DNA from: Pseudoduganella buxea
GTDB taxonomy: Bacteria > Pseudomonadota > Gammaproteobacteria > Burkholderiales > Burkholderiaceae_D
Assembly (NCBI RefSeq): GCF_009720835.1
Contig: NZ_WNKZ01000005.1
Coordinates: 62,001-126,000 of the forward strand
Direction: 5' to 3'
DNA length: 64,000 nucleotides
Part shown: in pieces, positions 25,392-32,893 of the stretch
How the letters are laid out: each line of letters starts with the position of its first letter
Position numbering within the stretch: the stretch's first letter is position 1
Made by a program: the position numbers and the translations under genes
Notes under the pieces: model-generated
Told to the model about the DNA's origin: nothing
Database searches by the model: none
Seen by the model: the letters and a program-made list of their open reading frames with translations, nothing else

Positions 25392-25680
25392 AGGGTGTTC
25401 GTGCTTATTGCATGACAGGATGCGCGATGGTCGGGCCGCCACGCGGCAACCTTTACGCCTATTGCCAATGCAGCGTCACCGTCAGCTTTTCGCCCGAACC
25501 ACGGCAACCATCTCATTCATCCCCCGGCCGGAGGCCTGCCGTTTCCTGTTAGAGGCGCACTGCCAGCGCCAACTTTAAACCACCGTCAGTTCTTCGGCCG
25601 TCGCGGACCGATAGGCGAATGCGGCTACGCGGTTTCAGCAGGCGAAAGCCTTTGCCCGTTTTACGGGCATTTTTTACAAA
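25392..25680 (+). promoter_or_regulatory. Long structured leader of nhaA, candidate riboswitch/attenuator
   Basis: About 290 nt without a good coding frame lie between the -10 box and nhaA and end in an intrinsic terminator only 20 nt before the start codon. This is the layout of a transcription-terminating riboswitch. The nhaA-I RNA class, reported as a Li+/Na+-related riboswitch upstream of nhaA in betaproteobacteria, is the obvious candidate; I could not verify its consensus from memory. G/C-rich stem candidates occur in 25390-25470 and 25520-25650. Confidence 0.5.
25653..25675 (+). terminator. Intrinsic terminator inside the nhaA leader
   Basis: TGCCCGT-TTT-ACGGGCA (7 bp) followed by six T, immediately before the ribosome site and ATG of nhaA. 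Unless alternatively folded it would stop transcription into the operon. Confidence 0.8.
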
Positions 25681-25695
25681 GTAGAGACTTGGAGA

Positions 25696-26964
25696 ATGGC
25701 TTCCACCCGAGTCATGGAGAAGGAAAGAATGCGCGTCGAAAAGCGGCTCTCTAAAACATTCAAGCAATTCGCTCAATCAAACAAGGCCGGCGGTATCGTG
25801 CTCATCCTCTGCACGATCGTCTCGCTCTCCATCGCCAATTCTTCGCTTGGCCCGGCGTACCTGGGATTCTGGCATCAGTACGTCGCTGGATTGAGCATCG
25901 AGCACTGGGTGAACGATGCCTTGATGGCCGTCTTCTTCCTGCTCGTCGGCCTGGAGCTTGAACGTGAGCTGTATAACGGCGAGCTGTCCGATATCAGAAA
26001 CGCCATGCTGCCGATCCTCGCCGCCGCCGGTGGTATCGCCGTGCCCGCCCTGATTCACTTCATGCTCAATGGCGGAACGCCCACGCAGGCAGGCGTGGGC
26101 ATCCCGATGGCCACCGACATTGCGTTTGCCCTCGGGGTTCTTGCCTTGCTCGGCAAAAACGTGCCTGCATCGCTGAAGATTTTCCTGACTGCGCTGGCAG
26201 TGATGGATGACCTGGGGGCGATCATCGTCATCGCCGTGTTCTACACTGCGGAGCTGTCCGTCGCCTACCTCATCGCGGCACTTGGTCTATTCGGGGCGCT
26301 ACTGCTGATGAACCGTGTTCTTCGTGTCATCTCCTTGCTGCCGTACCTGGTCGGTGGCGCAATCATGTGGTTCTTGATGCTCAAGTCCGGCGTGCACGCG
26401 ACCATTGCAGGTGTGCTGCTGGCCTTTGCGATACCCTACTCGCGTGCGGAAGACGATGCGGCGTCGCCTTCTCACCGCCTTGAGGCAGCGTTGCACAAGC
26501 CGGTGGCCTTCCTGATCCTGCCCGTGTTCGCACTTGCCAATACAGGAATCGTGATCAGTTCCGGCTGGGCGCAAGATCTCCTGTCGTCGAATAGCCTTGG
26601 CATCCTGCTCGGCTTGGTTGTGGGGAAACCGGTCGGCATTTTCCTGTTCAGCTTTGCAGCCGTCCTGCTTGGATTGTGCCGGTTGCCGCTTGACCTCGCC
26701 TGGCGGCACGTGCTGGGTGCGGGCCTGCTCGGCGGTATCGGTTTCACCATGTCGATCTTCATCACGAATCTCGCGTACACCGGGCAGGCTGAGGTAATCA
26801 ATGCATCGAAAATGGCGATCCTGGTTGGCTCGCTCGTCGCCGGAATCCTCGGCTTTACCTGGCTGAAATTGTTCGGCGCACCGCTTGCATCCGATCCCGA
26901 TACCGATACCATGGATTTCGACGATAGCCCGGTGCGCCGTCCTTTGCGCTCGCCCTCGACGTGA
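25696..26964 (+). CDS. nhaA: Na+/H+ antiporter NhaA
   Basis: A 422-aa inner-membrane antiporter exchanging Na+ or Li+ for protons. Family marks: VFFLLVGLELERELYNGEL (TM II), PMATDIAFALGVLALLGK with the first functional Asp, and AVMDDLGAIIVIAVFY with the paired Asp that binds the ion. About 11-12 hydrophobic segments are present. The C-terminus adds a short acidic tail (DPDTDTMDFDD). ATG 25696 has GGAGA 5 nt upstream. Codon use and GC are lower than in flanking genes, as in the two following genes. Its TGA overlaps the ktrB GTG by 4 nt. Expression is probably gated by the upstream leader terminator. Confidence 0.95.
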   Translation: MASTRVMEKERMRVEKRLSKTFKQFAQSNKAGGIVLILCTIVSLSIANSSLGPAYLGFWHQYVAGLSIEHWVNDALMAVFFLLVGLELERELYNGELSDIRNAMLPILAAAGGIAVPALIHFMLNGGTPTQAGVGIPMATDIAFALGVLALLGKNVPASLKIFLTALAVMDDLGAIIVIAVFYTAELSVAYLIAALGLFGALLLMNRVLRVISLLPYLVGGAIMWFLMLKSGVHATIAGVLLAFAIPYSRAEDDAASPSHRLEAALHKPVAFLILPVFALANTGIVISSGWAQDLLSSNSLGILLGLVVGKPVGIFLFSFAAVLLGLCRLPLDLAWRHVLGAGLLGGIGFTMSIFITNLAYTGQAEVINASKMAILVGSLVAGILGFTWLKLFGAPLASDPDTDTMDFDDSPVRRPLRSPST

Positions 26965-28289
26965 AGGCGATTCTCCATCCGGCCAGGGCAGTGACGCTGG
27001 CCTTCCTGGCCGCGGTCATGGTCGGCACAGTGCTGTTGATGCTGCCCGCAGCGCGTGCCGACGGGTCAGGGGCGCCATGGATTGTCGCGCTTTTCACAGC
27101 GGTATCGGCGGTGTGCGTCACGGGATTGGTGACCGTTGACACGGGCACTTACTGGTCGGCGTTCGGGCAGGCGACGATCATGGTGCTGTTCCAGTTGGGC
27201 GGATTCGGCATGATGACGGCGGCTACGCTGCTGGGACTGATGGTGAACCGCTCGCCCCGGCTGCGTACCCGGCTGATGACCCAGACCGAGTCGCGTACGC
27301 TTGCATTGGGTGATGTGTCAAGCGTGGCGAAAGTAGTGCTCGTGGTAACGGTGCTCGTCCAGCTTGTCGTGGCCGTCATTCTGATCCTGCGCCTGCACCT
27401 GGGCTATGGCTTTGGCTGGCTTGAAGCGGGCTGGTCGGGTTTATTCCATACGGTCTCGGCATTCAACAACGCCGGGTTTTCCATCCATGCGGACGGATTG
27501 TCCCGCTATGCCAGCGATGCGATGATCCTGGGTCCTGTCATGCTGGCGATTTTCATCGGCGGCATCGGTTTCCCCGTCCTGCATGATCTGCGGCACCGCT
27601 GGCGTGATCCTCGCCACTGGTCTCTGCACTCGAAGCTGACACTGAGCGGTACGCTCGTGCTGCTGGCTGGCGGCTTCCTCGCTGCGCTGGTATTCGAATG
27701 GCACAATCCCCGAACCATCGGACCGTTTGCTGTAGCCGACAAGCTGCTCAACAGCCTGTTCATCTCGGTCTCGGCGCGGACTGCGGGCTTCAACGCGATC
27801 GACATCGGTGCCCTGACCCACGAAACCTGGGCCCTGCACTATCTCCTGATGTTCATCGGCGGTGGCAGCGCCGGCACCGCGGGAGGGGTCAAGGTTGGCA
27901 CCGTGGCGGTGTTGTTCCTGCTCGTCCTTGCCGAAGTCAAAGGCCATCCCGATGCCGAGGCGTTCGGGCGCCGGGTTGGCACGTCGGCCCAGCGGCAGGC
28001 CATTACAGTCCTCGTGCTCGGCAGCGTGGTCGTTGCGGTCGGTACCATTATCCTGCTGCGCATCTCCGAGTTTCCAACCGATCAAATCATCTTCGAGGTC
28101 ATCTCTGCGTTTGGAACGGTCGGCCTTTCGACAGGCATTACTGCCCAGCTGCCAGTGACGGGCCAGCTCGTTCTGGCCTTGTTGATGTTTTTTGGCAGGG
28201 TGGGCACGATCACGCTCGCAGCTTCGCTCGTTCTCAGCGAGCGGCGCATGCCCTACCGTTATCCAGAGGAGCATCCAATTGTTGGGTAG
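26961..28289 (+). CDS. ktrB: K+ uptake channel subunit, TrkH/KtrB family
   Basis: A 442-aa membrane protein with the repeated M1-P-M2 layout of Trk/Ktr translocators. Selectivity-filter-like loops are seen as AVSAVCVTGLVTVD, TVSAFNNAGFSIHAD, SARTAGFNAIDIG and SAFGTVGLSTGI, each with the conserved Gly. GGGSAGTAGGVKVGT is the intramembrane loop typical of KtrB. Size suits KtrB better than TrkH. It begins with GTG overlapping the nhaA stop by 4 nt and ends 11 nt inside ktrA, so the three genes are one coupled operon handling Na+, H+ and K+. Confidence 0.92.
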   Translation: MKAILHPARAVTLAFLAAVMVGTVLLMLPAARADGSGAPWIVALFTAVSAVCVTGLVTVDTGTYWSAFGQATIMVLFQLGGFGMMTAATLLGLMVNRSPRLRTRLMTQTESRTLALGDVSSVAKVVLVVTVLVQLVVAVILILRLHLGYGFGWLEAGWSGLFHTVSAFNNAGFSIHADGLSRYASDAMILGPVMLAIFIGGIGFPVLHDLRHRWRDPRHWSLHSKLTLSGTLVLLAGGFLAALVFEWHNPRTIGPFAVADKLLNSLFISVSARTAGFNAIDIGALTHETWALHYLLMFIGGGSAGTAGGVKVGTVAVLFLLVLAEVKGHPDAEAFGRRVGTSAQRQAITVLVLGSVVVAVGTIILLRISEFPTDQIIFEVISAFGTVGLSTGITAQLPVTGQLVLALLMFFGRVGTITLAASLVLSERRMPYRYPEEHPIVG

Positions 28290-28986
28290 AATTTTTACAG
28301 AGCAGTTTGCATTTTCGGCAAGTGACAGTGTTGTCGTGATCGGCCTCGGCCGCTTCGGCGGCGCAGTCGCGCAGTCGCTTGTCCGACTTGGACATGATGT
28401 CATGGGTATCGATCAGAAGGAGGAAATCGTCCAGGTCTGGGCCGATCGGCTGACCCACGCCGTGCAAGCCGATTCCACAAATGAAAACGTCATGCTCCAG
28501 CTGGGCGTCGCTGATTTTTCTCACGCCATCGTGGGAATCGGGTCTGATCTTTCCGCCTGCCTGATGACCCTGATGGTCCTGACAGAACTGGGCATCAAGG
28601 ATATCTGGGTCAAGGCGATGACACCCGAACATGGCGCCATCGCCCAACGCATCGGTGCCCATCATGTGATCTACCCTGAAGCCGACATGGGGGCGCGAGT
28701 AGCGCACCTGATCACCGGACGCCTGATTGACTTCATCGAGTTCGAGGACGGCTTCGGCATCGCCAAAATCCAGGCGCCCCCCGAGACTCACCACCATACC
28801 CTGGCGGAATCGCATGTGCGGTCGCGGTTCGGCGTCACGGTCGTGGGCGTCAAGCGTGCCAACGAAGACTTCCAGCATGCCTTGCCTGCCACGCGAATCT
28901 TGCCGGCCGACCTGCTGATCGTCTCGGGGCCCACCCGCAAAATCGAGGTTTTTGCCGCGGGTGAGAAAAAATCAAAAAGAAGCTAG
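28279..28986 (+). CDS. ktrA: K+ uptake regulatory subunit, RCK-type KtrA/TrkA
   Basis: A 235-aa cytosolic partner of KtrB. RCK_N Rossmann fold begins VVVIGLGRFGGAVAQSL (GxGxxG) with the nucleotide-binding acid in VMGIDQKEE; residues ~145-225 form RCK_C (ESHVRSRFGVTVVGVKR, LPADLLIVSGP). One RCK unit per chain is the KtrA pattern, so it should form an octameric ring that binds ATP/ADP. The start is an unusual TTG at 28279 (or 28282) with GAGGAG 7-8 nt upstream; no ATG exists near the conserved N-terminus. It overlaps ktrB by 11 nt. Confidence 0.9.
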   Translation: MLGRIFTEQFAFSASDSVVVIGLGRFGGAVAQSLVRLGHDVMGIDQKEEIVQVWADRLTHAVQADSTNENVMLQLGVADFSHAIVGIGSDLSACLMTLMVLTELGIKDIWVKAMTPEHGAIAQRIGAHHVIYPEADMGARVAHLITGRLIDFIEFEDGFGIAKIQAPPETHHHTLAESHVRSRFGVTVVGVKRANEDFQHALPATRILPADLLIVSGPTRKIEVFAAGEKKSKRS

Positions 28987-29312
28987 GGAAACGCCGATCC
29001 TCGCCAGACCTCGGTATGACGATGCGTTGCACCTTGCCTGACCCGCTTGCCGATCCATTTGCTCCCGCCAGAGTCGATCAGCGGTTCTCCTGGCACTGCG
29101 AACTACTCTGGGCATGCTGCTTGTCGCCGCAAGCGACCGGCAGCATGACCCCGGAGTACGATGGTGTTGCTGCCACGACGAGCCACGGGGGGCAAGCGCT
29201 GGTGGTTCTCGGTTGTCGTGGCAGACATTTCCGCTTGTGACCGCACTGGCGGTTTGTGGCAAAAGCTGTCAGCTCGCCACAGCGGCGCGCCAGTGAAGAC
29301 GCGCTGTCGTCG
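28987..29312. other. Gene-free gap after ktrA
   Basis: No supported gene. A 10-bp inverted repeat, CTGCCACGAC at 29170 and GTCGTGGCAG at 29215, lies here with a 35-nt loop and no T-run; it could be a weak 3' structure for the convergent PEP-CTERM gene. Nothing else recognised. Confidence 0.6.
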
Positions 29313-30053
29313 TTACTTGTGGGCGCGGCGGCGTGCGAAGGCGGCAATTCCAGCCAGGCCCAGCAGCAGCATGGCGCTTTCGCTCGGTTCCGGCACGGCG
29401 CTGACGGAGATATTGTCGATGGCGATGTCGTAATCCGTGTAGCCGTACACCATGCCGGGTACATAGGTGGTGTAGACGACTTCGTCGACCCCGGCCAGCA
29501 CGCTGGCGAAGGTACGGTCGGACGGCAGCAGGGGGTTGCCGTTGGCATCCTCCGCACCGTAGCCGCCCCAGCCGGCGGGCAGGGCCGTGGCCGTCGTGTC
29601 GTCGATCGTCACGGACAGGTGCTGCCACCCCTGCTGGCTCGCCGACAGGGTGCCCAGGTTGAACCATACGCTCGTGTAGGGCAGGCCATTGGTGGCGTTG
29701 TCGTAGTCGCGCAGCTCCAGTACGAGGTTGCGCGATACTTCCTGATTGAAGAAGCGGATGCTCTGCGTCGAGACATCGATGCCGAAGGTCACGGCGCCCA
29801 TTTGTGTGTAGTCACGCACGAAGCTGCTGTTCGTGTTGTTGGTCCACGACACGCCGAAGTTTTCCATCACGGTACGCATGGCCGGCGCGCCGTTGCCCAT
29901 CGATGTATCGATGCCGGAGCCGCCGATACCGTCGAGCGGCTGCATGCCATACCACCCTTCTTCGCCATTCGAGAACGTCACGGTGCTCGAGTCGGCGGCC
30001 ATGGCCGAAACCTGGCTTGCTGCAAGCAACAACATCAACAAAGTCTTCTTCAT
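29313..30053 (-). CDS. PEP-CTERM exported surface protein
   Basis: A 246-aa protein with signal peptide MKKTLLMLLLAASQVSAMAA and a C-terminal sorting tail: VPEPSESAMLLLGLAGIAAF followed by ARRRAHK. In bacteria with exosortase (EpsH/XrtA) this tail is cleaved and the protein sorted to the envelope or exopolysaccharide. The mature part is beta-rich and acidic, with many Asn/Asp/Thr (FSNGEEGWYGM, VSWTNNTNSSFVRDYTQ) and no cysteine; I cannot name the domain. AAGGAC lies upstream of ATG 30053. No exosortase or EPS genes lie in the window. Confidence 0.85.
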   Translation of the reverse strand: MKKTLLMLLLAASQVSAMAADSSTVTFSNGEEGWYGMQPLDGIGGSGIDTSMGNGAPAMRTVMENFGVSWTNNTNSSFVRDYTQMGAVTFGIDVSTQSIRFFNQEVSRNLVLELRDYDNATNGLPYTSVWFNLGTLSASQQGWQHLSVTIDDTTATALPAGWGGYGAEDANGNPLLPSDRTFASVLAGVDEVVYTTYVPGMVYGYTDYDIAIDNISVSAVPEPSESAMLLLGLAGIAAFARRRAHK

Positions 30054-30407
30054 GGTAGTCCTTGTAGGTCGGATAACCTCGTATCGCTGAGCCGCCGCGG
30101 GATAAGCGGGGCCAGCCGGCGCTGCAGGCAGGGCGCCGAGCTTAATCAGTTCTTAAGGGATACGAGGCCATTCTGGGCAGGGCAAAACCAACAGTCGAGA
30201 AACTTCGATAGCTATTTTGTAACAAAGTGCCGCACGAAAATGGTCGTGATAGCCGAGCAAAACCGGACGCCGATTAAAGTCGGCTCGGCCAGGCGGCATG
30301 CGGGACAAAGGAGGCTGGCGCGGCGGCGGAGCGCCGCGCGGGAACCGCGTTGACTGAACAGTCTTTATTGCTGAGCGAGCAAGTGGCTTGCGCGATACAA
30401 GCCGCGA
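30054..30407. other. Gap between DUF4124 and PEP-CTERM genes
   Basis: No supported gene in either strand. GCGCGGCG/CGCCGCGC near 30316-30337 can form a hairpin 70-90 nt after the DUF4124 stop and may end that transcript. The region must contain the PEP-CTERM promoter, but no convincing -35/-10 pair was seen. Confidence 0.5.
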
Positions 30408-30806
30408 TCAGGGCAGCGACGCCGTGCGGTTGCCCAGTTCCAGGCTGAGTTTGGCAGCTTTCAAGGTGGCCACGTCGATTTTCGGTGCCGTGGAAACGGG
30501 TGCCTTGCGGCTGGCCTGCGTGCGTTCGAGCTCGGCAGGCGGCAAGGTATAGCGTTCCTTGACGACACGACGGGGCTGCTCGGACCCGGCAGCCACGCCG
30601 ACATCCATCGGCACGTCCGCGACGTCGCCCTGTGCGACCGCTGGTGCCGCATCGGCGGGCACGCTTTCGATGACGGCGCACGGCTTGTCCGTCAACAGCA
30701 AGGTGCCGTTGGCGTCCATGCATTTATACAGCTGGTCGCTGGCGACTGCGGCCGAGCCGGCCAGCGCGGCCATGCAAACCGTGGCGGTAAAAACGAAACG
30801 TCGCAT
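30408..30806 (-). CDS. Exported DUF4124-domain protein
   Basis: A 132-aa protein with signal peptide MRRFVFTATVCMAALAGSAA. Right after it comes the short DUF4124 signature SDQLYKCMDANGTLLLTDKPC, with two cysteines that probably form a disulfide. The remaining ~75 residues are Ala/Val-rich and then basic (VVKERYTLPPAELERTQA) with no known domain. AGGAGGTG precedes ATG 30806, a near-consensus ribosome site. Role unknown; DUF4124 proteins are common small periplasmic proteins in proteobacteria. Confidence 0.8.
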   Translation of the reverse strand: MRRFVFTATVCMAALAGSAAVASDQLYKCMDANGTLLLTDKPCAVIESVPADAAPAVAQGDVADVPMDVGVAAGSEQPRRVVKERYTLPPAELERTQASRKAPVSTAPKIDVATLKAAKLSLELGNRTASLP

Positions 30807-30912
30807 GATGCACCTCCTGTTGAAACGATGGTGCGATTGTGCGCGTCTGCCACGGCGTGGTCTGTTAGACATCTCACCCCCGCACGGAGGACCAGTCCTA
30901 CAGCAGCCTCGG

Positions 30913-31725
30913 CTATTTTCCCGTCGAGCTCGCTGGAGGCGTCCCTGCGGCCGGGGTCGCGGTGCTGTCGGCAACGCCGGGAATCGGCGTGCCGGGACGG
31001 GCGAACTTGCCCTTGAGCGCATCCACGCCGGACTGCGGCCGGGCCAGCACGCGCAGGTCGGCCCGCTCGCGGCGCTTGGCGGCCGTGTCGATCTTCAACT
31101 TGCGGTCGCGCTTTTCCACCAGGGCCGGCAAGGCCTCGCCGTCGCGGTTGAACGACCACGCCAGCTTCGCTTCGCCCAGCGGCATCGCTTCGCCCGTGTG
31201 GCCTTCATGGCCCGTGTTCCACGTATGCCAGGTCTTGCCGTAGCTGTTCATCTTGGTTTTCATCAGCGCCTTTTCCGCCGCGGCGGGAATGCCGGGCGCC
31301 ACCAGCTGCCCGGACAGGATCTCGCCGTTGTGGGGATGCCAGAACTTGCGCTCGGCCTCGGGCAGCAGCGCGAAGGCCTTTTCGGAAATGATGTATTCGA
31401 CGCCGTTCATGTTCGCGTCCGCCGTATTGCCGTCGAACAGGATGCACTGGGCGAAATCCTCGTTGCGCTGGTGGCACCAGTGGTGGGCTTCCATCTGCAG
31501 TTCCGGCGCATCCTTCATCGGGTGAAAGCCCACCAGGTAGACATCGAAACCGCGCATCGGTGCGGCGCCCTGCAGCACCTTGGCACCCACCTCCAGCGCC
31601 TGGGTCTTGGCCGACTTCGGCGCGCCGGCGGGGCCGACGGAAGGTGGCGAGTCGTGCTGCGCCAGGGCCGGCAGCGGCCAGCCCAGCGCGGCCGCCAGCA
31701 GGGCGGCGATCGTACGTGAACGCAT
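30913..31725 (-). CDS. Exported DUF1264 (oil-body-associated-protein-like) protein
   Basis: A 270-aa protein with signal peptide ending LPALAQ (about residue 23). Residues ~45-190 match DUF1264, the family of plant oil-body-associated proteins: GAAPMRGFDVYLVGFHPMKD, EAHHWCHQRNEDFAQCILFD, GVEYIISEKAFALLP, FWHPHNGEILSGQLVAPG and MNSYGKTWHTWNT. The His/Cys-rich conserved core hints at metal binding, but no activity is established that I know of. The C-terminal ~70 residues are a basic then Pro/Ala-rich tail peculiar to this protein. GGAG lies 8 nt before the ATG. Export of this domain is notable. Confidence 0.85.
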   Translation of the reverse strand: MRSRTIAALLAAALGWPLPALAQHDSPPSVGPAGAPKSAKTQALEVGAKVLQGAAPMRGFDVYLVGFHPMKDAPELQMEAHHWCHQRNEDFAQCILFDGNTADANMNGVEYIISEKAFALLPEAERKFWHPHNGEILSGQLVAPGIPAAAEKALMKTKMNSYGKTWHTWNTGHEGHTGEAMPLGEAKLAWSFNRDGEALPALVEKRDRKLKIDTAAKRRERADLRVLARPQSGVDALKGKFARPGTPIPGVADSTATPAAGTPPASSTGK

Positions 31726-31805
31726 TGTTTTCTCCTGATGACCATGGGGGCGCCCATGCTACCGCCGGCGGCGCCGAACCGGCGCGGCCATGTCCTATGC
31801 CGCTT

Positions 31806-31862
31806 GGCAACGTTGCTGCAAAAATGGGGACAGACCCCATTTTCTTGGCAATATTGCCGCCC
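31806..31862. repeat. Second GGGGACAGACCCC palindromic element
   Basis: GGCAACGTTGC (31806) and GGCAATATTGCC (31850s) flank AAAAATGGGGACAGACCCCATTTTC. It abuts the gluQ stop (31865). On the minus strand the core is AAAATGGGG-TCTGT-CCCCATTTTT, a hairpin with T-run, so it can act as the gluQ terminator. Confidence 0.75.
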
Positions 31863-31864
31863 GC

Positions 31865-32779
31865 TCAGAATGCGCCGCGGGCGCGCAGCAGCCGTTCCCA
31901 GGCGGGGATGGCGGCCTGCCAGAAGACGGGGATGGTGGCGGCATGCAGGTCCAGGCCGAGGAAACGCGCGGCCGGCAGCAGCGCGCCTTCGAGCAGGGCC
32001 TGGCTTGATGCGCCGTTGTCGAAGGCCTGCGCGCCCGTCTGCTTCGACAGCTTCTCGCCGTCCGCGTTGACGACGACCGGCACATGCAGGTAGCGGGGAT
32101 GGGGCAGTTGCAGCAGATCCTGCAGGTAGAGCTGGCGCGGCGTCGAATCGAGCAGGTCGGCACCGCGCACGATGTCGGTGATGCCCTGGGCGCTGTCGTC
32201 CACCACCACGGCCAGCTGGTAGGCCCAGAAGCCGTCGGCACGGCGGATGACGAAGTCGCCCACCTCCGCCGTGATGTCCTGGCTCACGTGGCCATGCCAG
32301 CGGTCCGTGAAGGCGACGATGCGGGTGCCGTGCGTATGCAGGCGCAGCGCCCTGGCGGACTTGCCCGGCGCCAGGCCGGCGCGGCAGGTGCCGGGGTAGA
32401 CCAGGGTCGCGTTGGGCGACGTGGCGGCCAGGCGCGTTTGCGAGTCGAGGATTTCGCGGCGCGAGCAGCCGCACGGGTAGATGTGCTGCCCCAGCTGGCG
32501 CAGGGCCGCCTCGTACAGGTCTTCGCGCTGCGTTTGCCACGTGACTTCGCCGTCCCAATGCATGCCGCAGCGCTGCAGCGAAGCGAGGATATGGCGGTCC
32601 GCATCGGGCACGTTGCGGTCGCGGTCGACATCCTCGATGCGCACCAGCCACTGGCCATGGTGCGCCTTCGCGTCCAGGTAGCTGGCCATGGCCGCCACCA
32701 GGGAACCCAGGTGCAGCGGGCCGGTGGGGGAAGGCGCGAAACGGCCGATGTAGGGGACGGAAGGTGCTGGCGCGGTCAT
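31865..32779 (-). CDS. gluQ: Glutamyl-Q tRNA(Asp) synthetase
   Basis: A 304-aa paralogue of the catalytic half of glutamyl-tRNA synthetase, which attaches glutamate to queuosine at position 34 of tRNA(Asp). The class I motif is FAPSPTGPLHLGSL (HIGH region, about 14-27), the zinc site is CGCSRRE with a later YPGTC cysteine, and the KMSKS equivalent is EKLSKQTG (about 240). The anticodon-binding domain is absent, as expected. ATG 32779 begins MTAPAPSVPYIGR; the much longer frame upstream is antisense to the peptidase gene. A palindromic element follows the stop. Confidence 0.93.
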   Translation of the reverse strand: MTAPAPSVPYIGRFAPSPTGPLHLGSLVAAMASYLDAKAHHGQWLVRIEDVDRDRNVPDADRHILASLQRCGMHWDGEVTWQTQREDLYEAALRQLGQHIYPCGCSRREILDSQTRLAATSPNATLVYPGTCRAGLAPGKSARALRLHTHGTRIVAFTDRWHGHVSQDITAEVGDFVIRRADGFWAYQLAVVVDDSAQGITDIVRGADLLDSTPRQLYLQDLLQLPHPRYLHVPVVVNADGEKLSKQTGAQAFDNGASSQALLEGALLPAARFLGLDLHAATIPVFWQAAIPAWERLLRARGAF

Positions 32780-32893
32780 GCGCGCAGTATCCCCGAGCGG
32801 CCGGCGGCGCGTCAACCGCGCCCGGTGCGATGCCTTACAATGCGGGCGCGGCGGACCAGCCGCCTTCGACAACCGCAAACGGACCACGAGACC

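Noticed and set aside
29016-29300. Short plus-strand frames after ktrA
   Set aside because: No start signals and no family resemblance; left as a gap.
32084-32893. N-terminal extension of the M28 peptidase to 32084
   Set aside because: This part is antisense to gluQ; ATG 32894 gives a proper signal peptide.
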